6,652 bases of DNA, from the NCBI GenBank assembly GCA_002306745.1, contig DBSW01000039.1:1-6652 (forward strand). Direction: 5' to 3'. The DNA comes from Dehalococcoidia bacterium UBA1332 (GTDB taxonomy: Bacteria; Chloroflexota; Dehalococcoidia; Lucifugimonadales; Lucifugimonadaceae). The number at the start of each line of letters is the position of its first letter. Within the stretch, counting starts at the first letter, position 1. Position numbers and translations under genes: made by a program. The notes under the pieces are model-generated. The model was given only the letters and a program-made list of their open reading frames with translations, searched no databases and was not told the DNA's origin. Positions 5,829 to 6,652 of this stretch are shown here, piece by piece.

Positions 5829-6652
5829 ATGAAAATGCGCCTTGCTTTAACTGTTGTAATTGTTAGCTTTATTGCAGCTTTTACTCCGACAGCGCTTGCT
5901 GATGATGACACATGAATCACCATAGAGGGTAGCGGATGGGGTCATGGCGTCGGAATGAGCCAATATGGCGCCTACGGTAGAGCCTTATCTGTCGAAAACG
6001 GTGGTGGAGGTCAAACGACTAACGAAATCCTTAATTTCTATTATCCTTCTGCTTCAATCACCACCGAAACCCTAACAGAGGATCTCAAGGTCCATATTTT
6101 CAGTGGTATGGGGGCAGAAGTAACCACTACTGGTGAAATCAGTATCAAAAATAGTCAAGATGAAATATTCGCAACCGTGACAGACCCCACGACCTTAACT
6201 GTTGAGATCTCCTCAACTAGTGGCACGATAGAGATCAGCGAGAATACTGGAAACTTGTGTATTGAAGAGACAGAAAACGCAACCATAAACCACTGTGTGA
6301 ATGAGCCAATTTCAATAGATTTAACAGAAGGTGAACCAGTATCGACAGATGTAATATCTCAATTTACAGATATCAGCACAACTGGAAATAGTTATCAATG
6401 GGGCACTCTAAGCTTTCGATACCGCACTTTTGAAGGAGGAGGAATCTATGTAATGTTAGAGAATCTTCCGATGGATAAATACCTTTACGGCCTAGCTGAA
6501 GTGCCCCCAAGCTGGCCTTCAGCAGCACTTGAATCACAAGCCATTGCGGGACGAACATATGCTTATAAACGAGTTTTAAGCAGAAGAGGCAACGCAGCTT
6601 GGACTCTCCCATGGGATATTTATTCCACAGTAAATGATCAACACTATACGGG
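5829..6652 (+). pseudogene. Secreted SpoIID/LytB domain protein, interrupted by in-frame TGA; 3' end outside window
   Basis: One frame runs from ATG 5829 to the window edge (274 codons) with a single stop, TGA at 5913-5915 (codon 29). Codons 1-24 are a typical signal peptide: MKMR, hydrophobic LALTVVIVSFIAAF, then TPTALA with cleavage before DDDT. After the TGA come ITIEGSGWGHGVGMSQYGAYG (split here: GSGWGHG at 34-40, MSQYGAYG at 43-50) and EILNFYYPSAS (66-76), the SpoIID family GHGxGMSQxGA and ILxHYYP motifs. Further on, LPMDKYLYGL (213-222), E224 in AEVP, and QAIAGRTYAY are the core SpoIID domain; E224 sits where SpoIID has its catalytic Glu. Such proteins are exported and cleave or remodel peptidoglycan glycan strands. 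An automatic caller would probably start at ATG 5955 and lose the signal peptide. The intact frame on both sides implies a recent mutation, a sequencing error or readthrough; I cannot tell which. Trp is TGG five times in this same frame. Confidence 0.8.

Noticed and set aside
5648..5923. 91-codon minus-strand frame across the gap before the SpoIID-like gene
   Set aside because: It overlaps the dehydrogenase end and the signal-peptide codons antisense, has no similarity I recognise, and no ribosome site was evident.
6373..6612. 79-codon minus-strand frame
   Set aside because: It is antisense to the SpoIID core domain, which has clear family motifs in the plus frame.
5829..6652. Alternative genetic code with TGA read as Trp
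   Set aside because: The dehydrogenase genes ending at 4409 and 5698 use TGA as the true stop, with other stops soon after, and Trp is written TGG throughout, including five times in the SpoIID frame. Only one internal TGA exists in the window.

Overview
The window (moderate GC, about 45% by eye) comes from a bacterium and carries two divergent gene blocks that meet at a 137-base intergenic region (2234-2370), plus the first part of a cell-wall gene at the right edge. Shine-Dalgarno sequences, start/stop overlaps, and a secreted SpoIID/LytB protein whose GWGHGVGMSQYGAYG motif sits near the mature N-terminus suggest an uncultivated, possibly marine, actinobacterium of the Acidimicrobiia type. 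That placement rests on recognition of protein style only and is weak; a Chloroflexi (SAR202-like) source is an alternative because such genomes are also rich in Rieske/SDR/thiolase genes.

Left block, minus strand, read from 2233 down to 1: a classical-length SDR oxidoreductase, a Rieske-type ring-hydroxylating oxygenase alpha subunit 10 bases further on, and after 61 bases the first 30 codons of a thiolase that runs off the window. Together they look like a catabolic operon: oxygenation, alcohol/ketone interconversion and thiolytic cleavage. The substrate cannot be read from the sequence, and no reductase or ferredoxin partner is present here.

Right block, plus strand, 2371-5698: a DegT-family sugar aminotransferase, a Gfo/Idh/MocA dehydrogenase (10-base overlap) and a UDP-sugar 6-dehydrogenase (4-base ATGA overlap). 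This tightly coupled trio fits synthesis of a 3-amino-3-deoxy UDP-GlcNAc-derived uronic acid (GlcNAc3N(Ac)A type) for a surface glycan. The N-acetyltransferase that normally completes the pathway is absent from the window.

Right edge, 5829-6652: a SpoIID/LytB-domain secreted protein with a clean signal peptide and an otherwise open frame, interrupted by an in-frame TGA at codon 29, just after the predicted signal-peptide cleavage site.

The most notable signals are this TGA, a 16-bp perfect palindrome in the divergent promoter region, a Tyr in place of the conserved catalytic Asp in the UDP-sugar dehydrogenase, and a degenerate cofactor-binding motif in the SDR. I see no tRNA, rRNA, CRISPR array or insertion sequence, and no clearly new system; most genes belong to familiar families.
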